From: PALSA-926 sp964476835
GTDB lineage: Bacteria > Pseudomonadota > Alphaproteobacteria > Micavibrionales > UBA2020
Assembly: GCA_964476835.1 (NCBI GenBank)
Contig: CAYZCE010000002.1
Span: 1 to 64,000, forward strand
Direction: 5' to 3'
DNA: 64,000 bases
Shown here in pieces: positions 28,940-38,318 of this stretch; within the stretch, counting starts at the first letter, position 1, and each line of letters begins with the position of its first letter. Below the pieces are notes generated by a model. The model searched no databases. It was not told where the DNA came from and saw only the letters and a program-made list of their open reading frames with translations. The position numbers and the translations under genes were made by a program.

Positions 28940-29758
28940 TCAAGGCTTCTTGAAAATTTTCCGTCCTGCCGGATTGTCCCAGTTCGGGTTTTGCGGCGGC
29001 GCAGCGCGCGACGGCACCGCATAGGGCTGCCAGCCGCCCTCAGGCTGCGCGAGACGGTCGAGCACGACGGCGAGCATGTCGGCGTTATACGCGAGGCCCA
29101 TGTGGCCGACGCCCGGCACTTCGACGTTTTCCGCCTGCGGCGCGGCGGGATTGAGGCAGGCGCTCCAGCTGGCCACGCTGTCGCTGCGCGAGAAGATCGA
29201 CGTCGCCGGCATGGGCGGCGGCGTCAGGAAGCGCTGGCCGATATCGGCTTCGCGCATCGGCACGCGGCGGCCGTTGAGTAGCGCCACCAGTCCCATCACG
29301 CCCGGCAGCATCGCGTGCTGCTCGCCCGTCATCGCGCCGAAGGCCGAGCCCAGCGTGATGACGCCGCGCACCAGATGCGGGAATTCCCGCGCCAGCTCGC
29401 GCGCGAAGATGCCGCCGAGGCTATGGCCGACCAGCGTCACCTTGCGGTTGCCGTTGTCCGCGTACATTTTTTCCAGTTTCGCGCGCAGGCGCTTGACGGT
29501 CTTGTGATGCAGGCCGAAATTGCGGCCCAGCCCCCAGGTTTCCGCGGCGTAGCCTTTCGCGCGCATGGCATTGCACAATGGCATGATCCGGTTGTCGTCC
29601 GCCGAAAAACCCGGCAGCACCAAGACCGGATGCCCGTCGCCGACCGGCGCCGCCTGCAAGACGGCAGGCCAGTCGCGCATGCGGTCATCTTTTTCCTTAC
29701 GCGTCAGGGCGGCTTCGCGGAACGCGTCCCGCAACTGACGTTTCCAACCTGCAGGCAT
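28940..29758 (-). CDS. alpha/beta hydrolase (paralogue 2)
   Basis: A 272-residue paralogue of the product of 25135-25953 with the same motifs: VLVLPGFSA, nucleophile LVGHSLGGIFARELAREFP, the PPPMPATSIFSRSDSVASW block and C-terminal RLAQPEGGWQPYA. The N-terminus is different and more basic (MPAGWKRQLRDAFREAALTRKEKDD). No signal peptide is visible. It overlaps the upstream Sel1-repeat gene by one base (TGATG), so they are probably co-expressed. It converges with ispE, eight bases apart. The substrate is unknown. Confidence 0.85.
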   Translation of the reverse strand: MPAGWKRQLRDAFREAALTRKEKDDRMRDWPAVLQAAPVGDGHPVLVLPGFSADDNRIMPLCNAMRAKGYAAETWGLGRNFGLHHKTVKRLRAKLEKMYADNGNRKVTLVGHSLGGIFARELAREFPHLVRGVITLGSAFGAMTGEQHAMLPGVMGLVALLNGRRVPMREADIGQRFLTPPPMPATSIFSRSDSVASWSACLNPAAPQAENVEVPGVGHMGLAYNADMLAVVLDRLAQPEGGWQPYAVPSRAAPPQNPNWDNPAGRKIFKKP

Positions 29759-31005
29759 CAGGGATTGCCGCCGGCAGCGGGCTCAACGGCGTTCAAGTCC
29801 TGCGCGCTGGCGGCGTTGAGGCGCGCCACGGCGGTCTTGGCGTCCGCATGCCCCTCGCGCGCGGCGACCTGGTACCACTCCAAAGCCTTGCCCGCATCGG
29901 CCGACCCGACGAAGTTGCTTTCATAGAGCACGCCGAGGTTATACGCCGCCTGCGCCACGCCCGCATTGGCCGCACGCTTGAAATAGGCGACGCCCTTGTC
30001 CACATCGGCCGGGATGCCGACGCCCTGCACATAGGCAATGCCGAGGTTGTAGAGCGCCTCGGGATGGCCGGTGTCGGCCGCCTTTTCGTACCAGTTGATC
30101 GCCGTCTTCATGTTGGCATCCACGCCGAGGCCCTGCTGGTACATGACGCCAAGGTTATAAGCCGCGTTCGCGATGCCACGCCCCGCCGCCTTCTTGAACC
30201 AGAAAGTCGCGCGCGTGTAATCGCGCGGCACGCGCGAACCTGCGGCATAAAACGTCGCAAGGTCATGCTGCGCTTCCGGCATGCCGTCGATGGCGCGCTG
30301 TTCGAGCGCCGCCAGGTTCTTCGGCAACGCAGGGTCAGGCTTGATCGTCTCTTCCGCGCGTGCAGGCGCGACGACGGCGACTTCCGGCTGCGGCGGCACG
30401 GTCAGTTGCGGCGCAGGCGTTTCAAGCACGGCGGCTTTGTTCTCATCGACAGCTTCGGTCGTCGCGATATCGGCTGCAGGCGCAGCAGATGCCGTCGCTT
30501 GCGGCTGGGCTTGATCTTGCGTCTGCGCGACATCGGCGGCAGGCGCGGTTTCCGGTTGCTTCCAGCCCGCGTTGGCCGGCGAGACCATCGCCAGCTGCGG
30601 GCCCTTGAGCGCATCGAGCGCTGCCAGTTGTTCCTTGGTCAGCTGCGGACCGGACGACGAGAAGAGCGCGATGCCCAGCGCGACAAACGCCAGCACCGTG
30701 CTGAACGCGGTCGAGGCCAGCATCCAGCGCGGCGCGCGCGCGGTGTTGGTGTTCGCGGGCACATGCGCCGGGTCAATGACGGCGGGCAGGAAGAACTTGC
30801 CCGTCGCCGCATCGAGCGTCGCGCCCGATTCCAGCTGCGCGAGGCGGCGCGCAAGGCGGTCGCGCTCGGCTTCCGAACGCTCGAGCTTGCGGCCGAGCAG
30901 TTCCATCGCCGTGAAGATCTCCGCGTTGACGCGCTCCTGTCCGCGATATTGCACGTTGGCGGAATCGAGCAGCTTGGCGGTACCGAATTTATTGACCGTA
31001 CTCAT
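29758..31005 (-). CDS. Sel1-repeat membrane protein
   Basis: A 415-residue protein with a cytoplasmic N-terminus, a coiled region (residues ~30-60, LERSEAERDRLARRLAQLE), one membrane segment (~93-113, WMLASTAFSTVLAFVALGIA), a Pro/Ala/Gln-rich periplasmic linker, and from ~225 a series of Sel1-type repeats such as AAYNLGVMYQQGLGVDANMKTA and ALYNLGIAYVQGVGIPADVDK. Sel1 repeats generally mediate protein contacts. The gene is upstream of the second alpha/beta hydrolase. Starts and length look normal. Confidence 0.85.
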   Translation of the reverse strand: MSTVNKFGTAKLLDSANVQYRGQERVNAEIFTAMELLGRKLERSEAERDRLARRLAQLESGATLDAATGKFFLPAVIDPAHVPANTNTARAPRWMLASTAFSTVLAFVALGIALFSSSGPQLTKEQLAALDALKGPQLAMVSPANAGWKQPETAPAADVAQTQDQAQPQATASAAPAADIATTEAVDENKAAVLETPAPQLTVPPQPEVAVVAPARAEETIKPDPALPKNLAALEQRAIDGMPEAQHDLATFYAAGSRVPRDYTRATFWFKKAAGRGIANAAYNLGVMYQQGLGVDANMKTAINWYEKAADTGHPEALYNLGIAYVQGVGIPADVDKGVAYFKRAANAGVAQAAYNLGVLYESNFVGSADAGKALEWYQVAAREGHADAKTAVARLNAASAQDLNAVEPAAGGNP

Positions 31006-31238
31006 TGCAACGAGCCCCTTGATGCGTCCGCCCGGAGAATCTCCCGGCGTTTATGATGTGATTATGGTGAAATATATACCATATTTTGCTCCGAGACCAG
31101 AGCAGAAACATCCGCTCCGCCGCCCCTCCCGCCACCCTTCGCGACCTTCTCTCTCGTTTTGCATTATGTTAAACTTGTAACGCTTGCAGCCGCGCCATTT
31201 TTTTTATATTGTCCCCCTCTATCGTCTCATACCGATAC

Positions 31239-31313
31239 TGGGGTGTAGCCAAGCGGTAAGGCAGCGGTTTTTGGTACCGCCATTCCTAGGTTCGATCCCT
31301 AGCACCCCAACCA
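31239..31313 (+). tRNA. tRNA-Gln (anticodon TTG)
   Basis: A standard cloverleaf is readable. The acceptor stem TGGGGTG (31239-31245) pairs with CACCCCA (31303-31309), followed by discriminator A and an encoded CCA. The anticodon stem GCGGT/ACCGC encloses the loop TTTTGGT with anticodon TTG. The T arm is CTAGG-TTCGATC-CCTAG. An AT-rich gene follows 200 bases downstream. Confidence 0.96.
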
Positions 31314-31517
31314 TCCATTTCCCCATCCGCCGTCTTCCGGAGACAATCGCGCGAAAATGCGCGCTGTTGGCGCATATTTCGCGCATTCAGATTCCCGCCG
31401 AACTACGGAGAGCGGGGCAGTTAGGCCCAAATAGGTCGATTTTCTCCAAAGCCCCTTTCGCGGGTTAGGCGGAATTCCTGTAAACTTCCACTCAGAAGCT
31501 CAGAAGAAGGCGTCTCT

Positions 31518-31991
31518 ATGATAACAAATGCACGCATTTATCTTGCCATTGCGGAAGAGGCGCTACAGGAGTCTCAAAAACTTGAAGCTACCGGAAAGAG
31601 GCCAAAGCCAAATGGAGAGCCGGGATTTATCGTAACATATGACCCCGACCAAAAGTCTTTCAAGAAAGCCTTAATTGCAGTCGCTTTTGCAACACACTAC
31701 TTGGAGGCGACCTTCTATCTGGCCGGAGTTCAGAAATTTGGGAAAAAATACGAAGACATTGACAAGAAGTCTTACGAGGAAAAGCTGCCTTATTTCGGCA
31801 TAACAGATCCAGAACTGGTTAGCGCGGTAACACGACTTCGCAAGACCAGAAGAGACCTGACACACGAGAAGGCTAAAGAGATTGATAAGATGAAGCCGGA
31901 AGACTTTCGGTTTGCACAGAAAGAGGCGGATTTTGCAGTTGCTTTGATTAAGCGCGTCGCGCCCCTGCTATTTCAAAAGAGTTGTGAATAA
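31518..31991 (+). CDS. HEPN-like domain protein, AT-rich
   Basis: A 157-residue all-helical protein whose base composition is clearly lower in GC than its neighbours, suggesting recent transfer. Near residues 106-116 it has LRKTRRDLTH, which fits the R-x4-6-H signature of HEPN domains (Arg111 to His116), found in RNase toxins, defence proteins and nucleotidyltransferase partners. No antitoxin or NTase (MNT) gene is adjacent. The ATG at 31518 has AGAAGG upstream. It may be a toxin-like or accessory protein; the HEPN assignment is by motif and helical pattern only. Confidence 0.55.
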   Translation: MITNARIYLAIAEEALQESQKLEATGKRPKPNGEPGFIVTYDPDQKSFKKALIAVAFATHYLEATFYLAGVQKFGKKYEDIDKKSYEEKLPYFGITDPELVSAVTRLRKTRRDLTHEKAKEIDKMKPEDFRFAQKEADFAVALIKRVAPLLFQKSCE

Positions 31992-32127
31992 GACCGCGAG
32001 GCCCAGCCTACCGAGTCAAACTGAGGAAAAAGAGCTCCATTTCCCGAGCGATGAATATTTAGACATTTCTGATTTTTAAGATAACATGCAATATCTGCAT
32101 TCGACCCACCTTTAAGGAAGTTCCCGC

Positions 32128-32793
32128 ATGAAGAAAATGACGCTGACCTCCGCCGCGATCGTGGGCGCCCTCTCGTTGGGCGGCACGGCTGCAATGGCCG
32201 CGGATCATTCATGGGCCGGCGCCTACGGCGGGCTTTCGGTGGGATATCAGGACGGGCAGTTGACAGGCCGCAACGGCGGGACGCTTGACTACTACGGGAT
32301 CAGCAACCCAGACCCCGGCAGCCCGACGGGCGGCGCTTTTGCCGGCTACAACTACCAAATTCCGCAAAGCCCGCTGGTCGCGGGGGTTGAGGCATCGTTC
32401 ACGATCGGCGGCGAGAAGCAATCCAAGCAAGGATCGGCCTTCCCCTTTGCAAATCCCGAAGCCACGGTGAGCGTGCCCTACATGGCGGCGCTGAAAGCGC
32501 GGCTGGGCTACGCCGCAGGCCAATTTCTTCCTTACGCGCAGGCCGGCGTGGTGGAAGGTGAGGCGCGATTCAAGGTCACCGCCGATGACGGCACCGCCCT
32601 CGGCGGAAGCAGGCTCTCGGCGGGGTGGCTTGTCGGCGCAGGCGTGGATTACGCGCTGCAGAACAACCTGTTCTTGCGCGCGAGTTATTCCTATACCCGG
32701 CTTGCGAACATGGATTACCTCAAGACGGCCGGAGAGTTCGACCATCGCCTTGCGTTAAACGACTTTCAGGCGGGCTTCGGCTACAAGTTCTGA
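32128..32793 (+). CDS. Omp25-type outer-membrane beta-barrel protein
   Basis: A 221-residue protein with a signal peptide (to AAMAADHS) and the alternating beta pattern of small alphaproteobacterial porin-like barrels: WAGAYGGLSVGYQ near the N-terminus, AGYNYQ, LKARLGYAAGQFLPYAQAG, GWLVGAGVDYAL, LFLRASYSYTRL, and terminal FQAGFGYKF with the C-terminal Phe used by the BAM machinery. RBS AAGGAAG precedes the ATG. Its 3' end overlaps the convergent glycosyltransferase by 39 bases. Confidence 0.88.
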   Translation: MKKMTLTSAAIVGALSLGGTAAMAADHSWAGAYGGLSVGYQDGQLTGRNGGTLDYYGISNPDPGSPTGGAFAGYNYQIPQSPLVAGVEASFTIGGEKQSKQGSAFPFANPEATVSVPYMAALKARLGYAAGQFLPYAQAGVVEGEARFKVTADDGTALGGSRLSAGWLVGAGVDYALQNNLFLRASYSYTRLANMDYLKTAGEFDHRLALNDFQAGFGYKF

Positions 32794-33798
32794 TATCTTC
32801 GGCAGGAACGCGTCCATCGTGTAGCCCGCGGCGATGGAGCGGCCCTTCTCCGCCAGCTTTGCGCGCAACGATGCGTCTTTTATAACGGCGTCGAGCGCGG
32901 CTTCCATCCTCTTCACGTCTCCGGGCGGGAACATCAGGCAGTTCTCGCCGGAAACCCAACCCACCGACTTGTAAACGCCGAGATCCGCCAGCACCACGGG
33001 GATGCCGAGACCCGCCGCCTCCAGCGGCGCGAGGCCGAAACTCTCCGAGATCGATGGAAAGCAAAACACATCAGCGGCGGCGACCGCCCCCAGCGCCTGA
33101 TCGCGCGGCAGATAACCGCTGAGCGTGAAAAGCTGCGGATGGCGCGCGAGCGCCGTCAGCGCCTTGGTCTCCAAACGGGGCAGATATTCCGTATCGCCGA
33201 TCAACTGGCAATGAACGTTGTGGCGCTGCGCCAGCTTGGGAACCACCCGGATCAAGCCGGATTGCGCCTTCATCGGCGTCAGTTTTCCAACGGTGACGAT
33301 GCGGAACGCGCTGTCTGCCTCCCGCGCCGGCTGCGGGGCGGGGCTGGCCGGCGGGATGCCGTTGGCGAGGACGGCGACTTTGCTTTCGGGTGAAAGATAT
33401 TTCCTGTAGAGGTTCATCTGCCAGTCCGTCTGAAAAATGACCAAGGATGCCTTGGCAAACCACCCTTGCCATTTTTCGCGCGGCACTTGGGATTTCAAGA
33501 TGGTTTCCGCTTCGTGCGCCCACAGGACGATAGGCACATGCGGGTATATCAGGTCAACGAAATGGATGTTCTTCAGGCAGTTGATCAGCGCGACATCGTA
33601 AGCCTCGCCGAAATGGGCGCGCGGGATCAGCCGCATGCCGCTCTGCGCGACATGGCGACGAGCGTCGTCCGTCATGTCCGGCCCCGCCACCGCATCCACC
33701 TGCCAGCCGCGTTGCCGAACCCAATCTTCCGCCGCATGGCACAGCATCTGGCTTGCGCCGTCGCCGGCATAGCTGTGCGTGATGACGAACAGTTTCAT
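32755..33798 (-). CDS. GT4-family glycosyltransferase
   Basis: A 347-residue GT-B glycosyltransferase that probably adds sugars to a cell-surface polysaccharide or lipid. The C-terminal nucleotide-sugar domain has RIVTVGKLTPMKAQSGLIRV near residue 175 and the E-x7-E region ESFGLAPLEAAGLGIPVVLADLG near 260; the N-terminal acceptor domain begins ITHSYAGDGASQ. The ATG at 33798 directly follows the stop of the PIG-L gene upstream, so the two form an operon. The donor and acceptor are unknown. Confidence 0.88.
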   Translation of the reverse strand: MKLFVITHSYAGDGASQMLCHAAEDWVRQRGWQVDAVAGPDMTDDARRHVAQSGMRLIPRAHFGEAYDVALINCLKNIHFVDLIYPHVPIVLWAHEAETILKSQVPREKWQGWFAKASLVIFQTDWQMNLYRKYLSPESKVAVLANGIPPASPAPQPAREADSAFRIVTVGKLTPMKAQSGLIRVVPKLAQRHNVHCQLIGDTEYLPRLETKALTALARHPQLFTLSGYLPRDQALGAVAAADVFCFPSISESFGLAPLEAAGLGIPVVLADLGVYKSVGWVSGENCLMFPPGDVKRMEAALDAVIKDASLRAKLAEKGRSIAAGYTMDAFLPKISELVAEARLKVV

Positions 33799-34509
33799 TT
33801 ACGCCATTTCCCAAAAGGCTTCGTGCGGGAACGGCGTCAGCGGCTCCGCGGGGATGAAGTTGCCTTTCACGACCGGACCCGCATGCTGCGATTTGTAAAT
33901 GGAGGCGAGTTCCAGCTTACGGTTCATTTCGTCTTCCGTCATCTGGTTCGCATGCCTTAAAAATTTCTTCTGCGGAAAATGATGCAGCAGACGTTGCACG
34001 GCTTCTTTTCTCGACTCTATGTTTGAAGCGTAGGGCAAGTCTTCATAAAAGAATATTCTCGCTTTTTCCTGCAATGCGGCCCAGGCGCGCACGACGGACA
34101 GAAAAACGGACAAGTGGTTCCGGTGCCGCCCGACGGCAAGAGGGCAATAAACTTCGGCGTTATCCGCGCCGCCGCCGTCCAGCAGGGACAGCAGCAGCGG
34201 CATCAGACTTCTATCCACCTCGTCGACTTCACGGTCAATATCTTTCAGGTCGAAAGGCGTCAGTCCTAACACGGGGGCGTCGGATAAGCCGAGATCATGC
34301 CCATGAAGGGAACACGTAGCCGAAAAAACCGCATCCTCCGCGCCGCGCATTTTCGTGACCTCATCCAAAGAGGCAAGGCCGCCGGCCGTGTAATTGGAGC
34401 GCGTGAAAATATTGACCAGATGGCCGCCCATGCCCGCCTGTGCCGTCATCCCCAGGGAGAAGCAAATATCGTCGTAATGCGGGGATAGATAGATGACTCT
34501 ATCGGACAA
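33799..34509 (-). CDS. PIG-L family deacetylase
   Basis: A 236-residue zinc-dependent N-acetyl-sugar deacetylase family protein, probably modifying a surface glycan with the neighbouring GT4. The zinc and catalytic motif at the start, normally A/P-H-P-D-D-E, reads SPHYDDICFSLG, keeping the His and two Asp but lacking the Glu. A second ligand His lies in VGRHRNH near residue 130. The only N-terminal start is TTG at 34509, with AAAGG about nine bases before. It adjoins the glycosyltransferase without a gap. Substrate unknown. Confidence 0.82.
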   Translation of the reverse strand: MSDRVIYLSPHYDDICFSLGMTAQAGMGGHLVNIFTRSNYTAGGLASLDEVTKMRGAEDAVFSATCSLHGHDLGLSDAPVLGLTPFDLKDIDREVDEVDRSLMPLLLSLLDGGGADNAEVYCPLAVGRHRNHLSVFLSVVRAWAALQEKARIFFYEDLPYASNIESRKEAVQRLLHHFPQKKFLRHANQMTEDEMNRKLELASIYKSQHAGPVVKGNFIPAEPLTPFPHEAFWEMA

Positions 34510-34581
34510 TTTTGCGGCCTTTCCCGATCCATTGAACTACAGCACACGATACAATCAGAAGGTGAATTTTTCTATAAAGAA

Positions 34582-34611
34582 AAACCCCTGCCGTATAAAC
34601 GGCAGGGGTTT
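34582..34611 (-). terminator. rho-independent terminator of the autotransporter gene
   Basis: Stem AAACCCCTGCCGT / ACGGCAGGGGTTT (13 pairs, four-base loop). On the minus strand it is followed by TTTTTCTTTATAG. It lies about 28 bases after the autotransporter stop. Confidence 0.9.
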
Positions 34612-34638
34612 GATTATTGAGAGGTAATAAAAAATTTT

Positions 34639-37600
34639 TTAGAAATGCGACGTCACGCGGACAATGCCCGTGTGCGCGTCGTAGTCCTGTTTGAAGGTGT
34701 AGTCATAGTTGGCGGAGACATCCCAGTTGGAGGCGGTTACGTAGGTCAACCCAGCGCCAGCGTTCATTTCGCTGCGGGCAGGCTTGGCGCCGTTCGTGCC
34801 GAAAGCAGGGCCGCCGGCGACGAACTGCGACGTCGCGTTGATGTTATCGTCGATCGTGTCATAGGAATAACCCGCGCGCAGGGACGGCCTCAGGAACTCG
34901 CCGTCCGTGCTTTTCAGGCTCCATGCGGCGGTCGCGCCGACGCCGAGCTTGAGCGAGTTCAGGGTTTGGTCGTTCACCGTCAGGACGGGGCCAGTGCCGT
35001 GCTCCGTATAGCCGTCCGTCTTCAGGTGGAGATAGGCGGCCGAGACGCTGGGCGTCAGGATCATGCCGGTATTGCCCGTCATGTAGTCCTTGCCAAGCGC
35101 AAGTTTGGCCGAGTACTGGTCGCTATGGTAGCCGGCATCCGCCGTCAGGTCGGGCGCGCCGACGTCGTGGCGGTAGCTTTTGATCCGGTTGTAGTTGTAC
35201 CCGATCTGGGCGTTGACGAACGCGGCGTCGCAGATATCCGTGCTGCTGTAAAGGTTCGCGCCATAGCTGTCGATATCCGTGCCGGTGGTATTGGCGTTTT
35301 TCGAGTTGGCGTTGGTCTTTCCGTAGCTGACGGAGAGGCCGAGCACGCTGCCCGGCATGATATTGCCGGAGTCGATGCCGAGGCTGGTGCCGAAGGTATC
35401 CGCGTCATAACCGGCGATCCCGTCGCGGCGATCCTGTGTGGCCGAGCGTCCGAAACCTTGCAGCCATGTGCTCATGCCGTTCGTCAGGGTGCCTGCCGCC
35501 ATGCCGCTGCCGCCGCTTTCCAGCGACGCGTAACGTCGGCGGTTGAGGTTGGTTTCAGTAATGCGCTGCACGCTTTCGTTGAAGGTGATCGCGCCCGACT
35601 CCGCCGCGCCGTTGACGCCCGGCGTGAGGGATTCGAGGCGGTCGTTGATCTTGGCATCGGTGGTCGCGCCGTTCAGGCTCGCCAGCGCGGCATCGATCGC
35701 CGGATCGACGCCCGGACCGATCTCATAGATCGCATTGCCCGCCGCGTCGTTATTGGGCGTCGTCTTCACGGTTCTTGAAACGATATAGATATCGCTCGCA
35801 TCGCCGCCCACATAGTTGCCGGCGACCTGAGTGAAGCTGTACCGGAACGTGTTATCATGATCGATGGGAACCGCCGTCGTCACGCCGAGGGCGGTGCCCG
35901 TGCCGTCGAAGACCTTGAACTTGGTGCCGTTGGGGATGTAGCCGTTACCCACGGTCACGTCGAGCTTGGATCCCGTGATGTCCGCCGGGCCTGCAACGAT
36001 GACGATCTGGGACTGTGCCGGTGCTGCGATCTGCGCAGGACCGAAATCGAAGTTGAACGTCCCCGCCCCGGCCGTCATGGTATTCGCCGTCAGCGACTTT
36101 CCGTCGCCGATCTCGAGCGTGCCGTTGTTGGTCAACGCGCCCGCGGTGGTCAGGTTGGCCGCCAGCATCGCGCCGGCTTGCGACTTCACGTCGAAAGAGC
36201 CGAGGCCCGTCAGCGCGCCGTTGAACGTGACGAAAGGCGTCGCTGCGCCGTCGCCGACGATCAGCGTGCCGCCCGTAATCGTGCCGGAGACGACCTGGTC
36301 GCCGCCGATGAACTGCAGGGTATCCGCCGCATTCGCGGTGATGGCGTTGACGTAAAGGTTGCCCGTCGTCGTGACAAGGCCGGCAGCAGGGCCGGCGATA
36401 TCAAGGCTGCCGACATGCTTGCCGTCATCGCCGATGTTGCCGTCAAACGCGGTCGTTCCGGCAAAGTCGAGGACGTGGATGGCGCCATCGCCGTCCGCTG
36501 CCGCCACGATATCGCCGTTCACGTCATGATCGGTGGCGCTCAATGTCAAGGCGCCGGTGCCGTGCAGTGTCGTGGTCTTGGCGTTGACGTCGCCGTTCAC
36601 GGTCAACGTTTGTCCCGTGGCAATGTCGATGGCAGCCAAGCTCGCGCCGAGCTGGCCGGCATCGCCGTTCACCGTCGCCGTCGCGTCGACGTTCAGCACA
36701 CCGGAACCGTCGGGAGAGCCGGCAATGTCGCCATCAAGCCCGCCCGCGCCGCTCAGCCTGATCTCGCCGGTGCCGAGCAAGGTCGCGGTCGTCACCGTCA
36801 TCAAGCTCGGACCGATATCGATCAGCGCGCCCGTATGGACGATGATGTCGCCGACCGTCAGGGGTGCAAGAGGCGCCAGTGTCTTGCCTGTCTCGACGCT
36901 CCATGTGAGCGTACCGCCCGTCGCCGTGACGTTGTTGCTGTTAATATAATTACCTGAAACGCTCAGGATGTTGTCACCCGCGCCCAGGTCGGCTGCGCCG
37001 ATGAAAGCGCCGCCGTCCAGCGCCAGCCTGTCCGCACCCGCGCCGGTGGTGATGTCGCCCGTCAGCGTGCCATCCGCCAGCACGATGGTGCTGTTGCCGC
37101 TGCCGGCCAGAAGAATGTCGCCATCAATCGTGCCTGCGTTGGTCAGCGTCACCGTCTGGTTGCCGGATTCGTGGATCTGCCCGGTGATGGTGCCGCCTGC
37201 GGCGTTCGTCAGCGATCCATTCGCGCCGAAGTTGACCGCGACGCCGAGGCCCGCGCCCGTGCCGTTCGCGACGATCGTGCCGGCGTTGGTGATGACGCCG
37301 GTCTGTGCAGCGGATATTTGCAGCGCGACGGCGCTGTTGTTCGCCGCCGTATTGGCGATCTTGGCCGCCGCCAGCGTCACGTCGCCGTTATCGGCGCCGA
37401 AGACGAAGGTGCCCTGCCCCGCCGTGACGTTCGCCGAGGTCACGCTGCCGGTGCCGGTCAGCGAAGCCAGCGCGTTCGCGCTCATGATATTGATGCCGAT
37501 CGACGTCTGGCCATCGATGGTGTCGTTGTTGACCAGGATGGTGCCCGTGCCGTCGAGGTCGATCCCGTTTCCTGCCACGCCGGCCGCGCCGGGCGTGCCG

Positions 37601-38043
37601 CCGCCGGTGCCCGCTGCGCCGCCCGCGCCGCCCTTCACCGTCATGCCGCCGTTGAGGGTGACCGTGTCGTTGGAACCTGTCACGAGAATGCCGGATCCGC
37701 CGGCGCCGCCGTTGCTGTTATCCGGCGCGCCCGTATTGGGACCACCCGCGCCGCCCTTGCCGCCGGTCACATTTCCGCTGGCCGTGAAACTGCTGTTCGC
37801 TCCGCTGACGAGGGCACCGACACCGCCTGCGCCGCCGTCGCCGCCGCCGTTATTGGCGCCGCCGGCACCGCCCGCGCCGCCCGTAAACGCGCCACCGGAA
37901 ACGCTGTTGCCGTCCGTGACGCTAATGCCGGGACCGCCCACGCCGCCATCTGTCGACTGCGCGTGCCCTGCGGAAATGCCGCAGGCCATGACAGCCATAA
38001 ATGCAGTGCTCGTCAGTAGTGCTTTTTTCAGCTTGATGCTCAT
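34639..38043 (-). CDS. autotransporter (type Va) with beta-solenoid passenger
   Basis: A 1134-residue surface protein. Signal peptide MSIKLKKALLTSTAFMAVMACGISAGHA is followed by a Gly/Ala/Asn-rich stretch (residues ~33-150) and a long repetitive passenger (~150-800) with GTG/GDG-type turns, typical of beta-helix folds. The C-terminal ~280 residues (GMSTWLQGFGRSATQDRRDG onward) form the AT barrel, ending in VRVTSHF with the terminal Phe. Passenger function is unknown; I see no protease triad or RGD motif. It looks monocistronic with its own terminator. Confidence 0.92.
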   Translation of the reverse strand: MSIKLKKALLTSTAFMAVMACGISAGHAQSTDGGVGGPGISVTDGNSVSGGAFTGGAGGAGGANNGGGDGGAGGVGALVSGANSSFTASGNVTGGKGGAGGPNTGAPDNSNGGAGGSGILVTGSNDTVTLNGGMTVKGGAGGAAGTGGGTPGAAGVAGNGIDLDGTGTILVNNDTIDGQTSIGINIMSANALASLTGTGSVTSANVTAGQGTFVFGADNGDVTLAAAKIANTAANNSAVALQISAAQTGVITNAGTIVANGTGAGLGVAVNFGANGSLTNAAGGTITGQIHESGNQTVTLTNAGTIDGDILLAGSGNSTIVLADGTLTGDITTGAGADRLALDGGAFIGAADLGAGDNILSVSGNYINSNNVTATGGTLTWSVETGKTLAPLAPLTVGDIIVHTGALIDIGPSLMTVTTATLLGTGEIRLSGAGGLDGDIAGSPDGSGVLNVDATATVNGDAGQLGASLAAIDIATGQTLTVNGDVNAKTTTLHGTGALTLSATDHDVNGDIVAAADGDGAIHVLDFAGTTAFDGNIGDDGKHVGSLDIAGPAAGLVTTTGNLYVNAITANAADTLQFIGGDQVVSGTITGGTLIVGDGAATPFVTFNGALTGLGSFDVKSQAGAMLAANLTTAGALTNNGTLEIGDGKSLTANTMTAGAGTFNFDFGPAQIAAPAQSQIVIVAGPADITGSKLDVTVGNGYIPNGTKFKVFDGTGTALGVTTAVPIDHDNTFRYSFTQVAGNYVGGDASDIYIVSRTVKTTPNNDAAGNAIYEIGPGVDPAIDAALASLNGATTDAKINDRLESLTPGVNGAAESGAITFNESVQRITETNLNRRRYASLESGGSGMAAGTLTNGMSTWLQGFGRSATQDRRDGIAGYDADTFGTSLGIDSGNIMPGSVLGLSVSYGKTNANSKNANTTGTDIDSYGANLYSSTDICDAAFVNAQIGYNYNRIKSYRHDVGAPDLTADAGYHSDQYSAKLALGKDYMTGNTGMILTPSVSAAYLHLKTDGYTEHGTGPVLTVNDQTLNSLKLGVGATAAWSLKSTDGEFLRPSLRAGYSYDTIDDNINATSQFVAGGPAFGTNGAKPARSEMNAGAGLTYVTASNWDVSANYDYTFKQDYDAHTGIVRVTSHF

Positions 38044-38246
38044 CGATCGTCTCCATTGCAGGGGTTAAAAATCCGAATGCCGGAACTCCGTGTCTGGGCT
38101 GTCAACGAACAGGTCTGCTTTTAGTTCTAAAGAATTTTAAATTAATGACATTGTTTAACAGAACATGAGAAGGCAACGTTATCAGCCCGCAGCCGATTTT
38201 ATCGCCCGTATCGTCACTACAGTGCGGTGCGTAAATGCGCTCCGCA

Positions 38247-38271
38247 GGAACCAACCACTCTGCCGGACGTT
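38247..38271 (+). promoter_or_regulatory. EcfG-type promoter candidate, exact consensus
   Basis: GGAAC (38247-38251), 16 bases, CGTT (38268-38271). This matches the alphaproteobacterial general-stress sigma promoter GGAAC-N16/17-CGTT exactly and lies 47 bases before the ATG at 38319. Confidence 0.7.
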
Positions 38272-38318
38272 TGGCTCACGAGACCAGAACACTAAAACCC
38301 CCAACAGAGGAAATGATC

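Noticed and set aside
37560..37960. Gly-rich repeats in the autotransporter considered as a CRISPR array or DNA repeat
   Set aside because: The repeats are codon-level GGx repeats of the protein, with no constant direct repeat and no unique spacers.
35857..38068. Long plus-strand frames opposite the autotransporter
   Set aside because: The minus frame has signal peptide, passenger and terminal Phe. The plus frames are Pro/Ala-rich shadows of Gly-rich coding.
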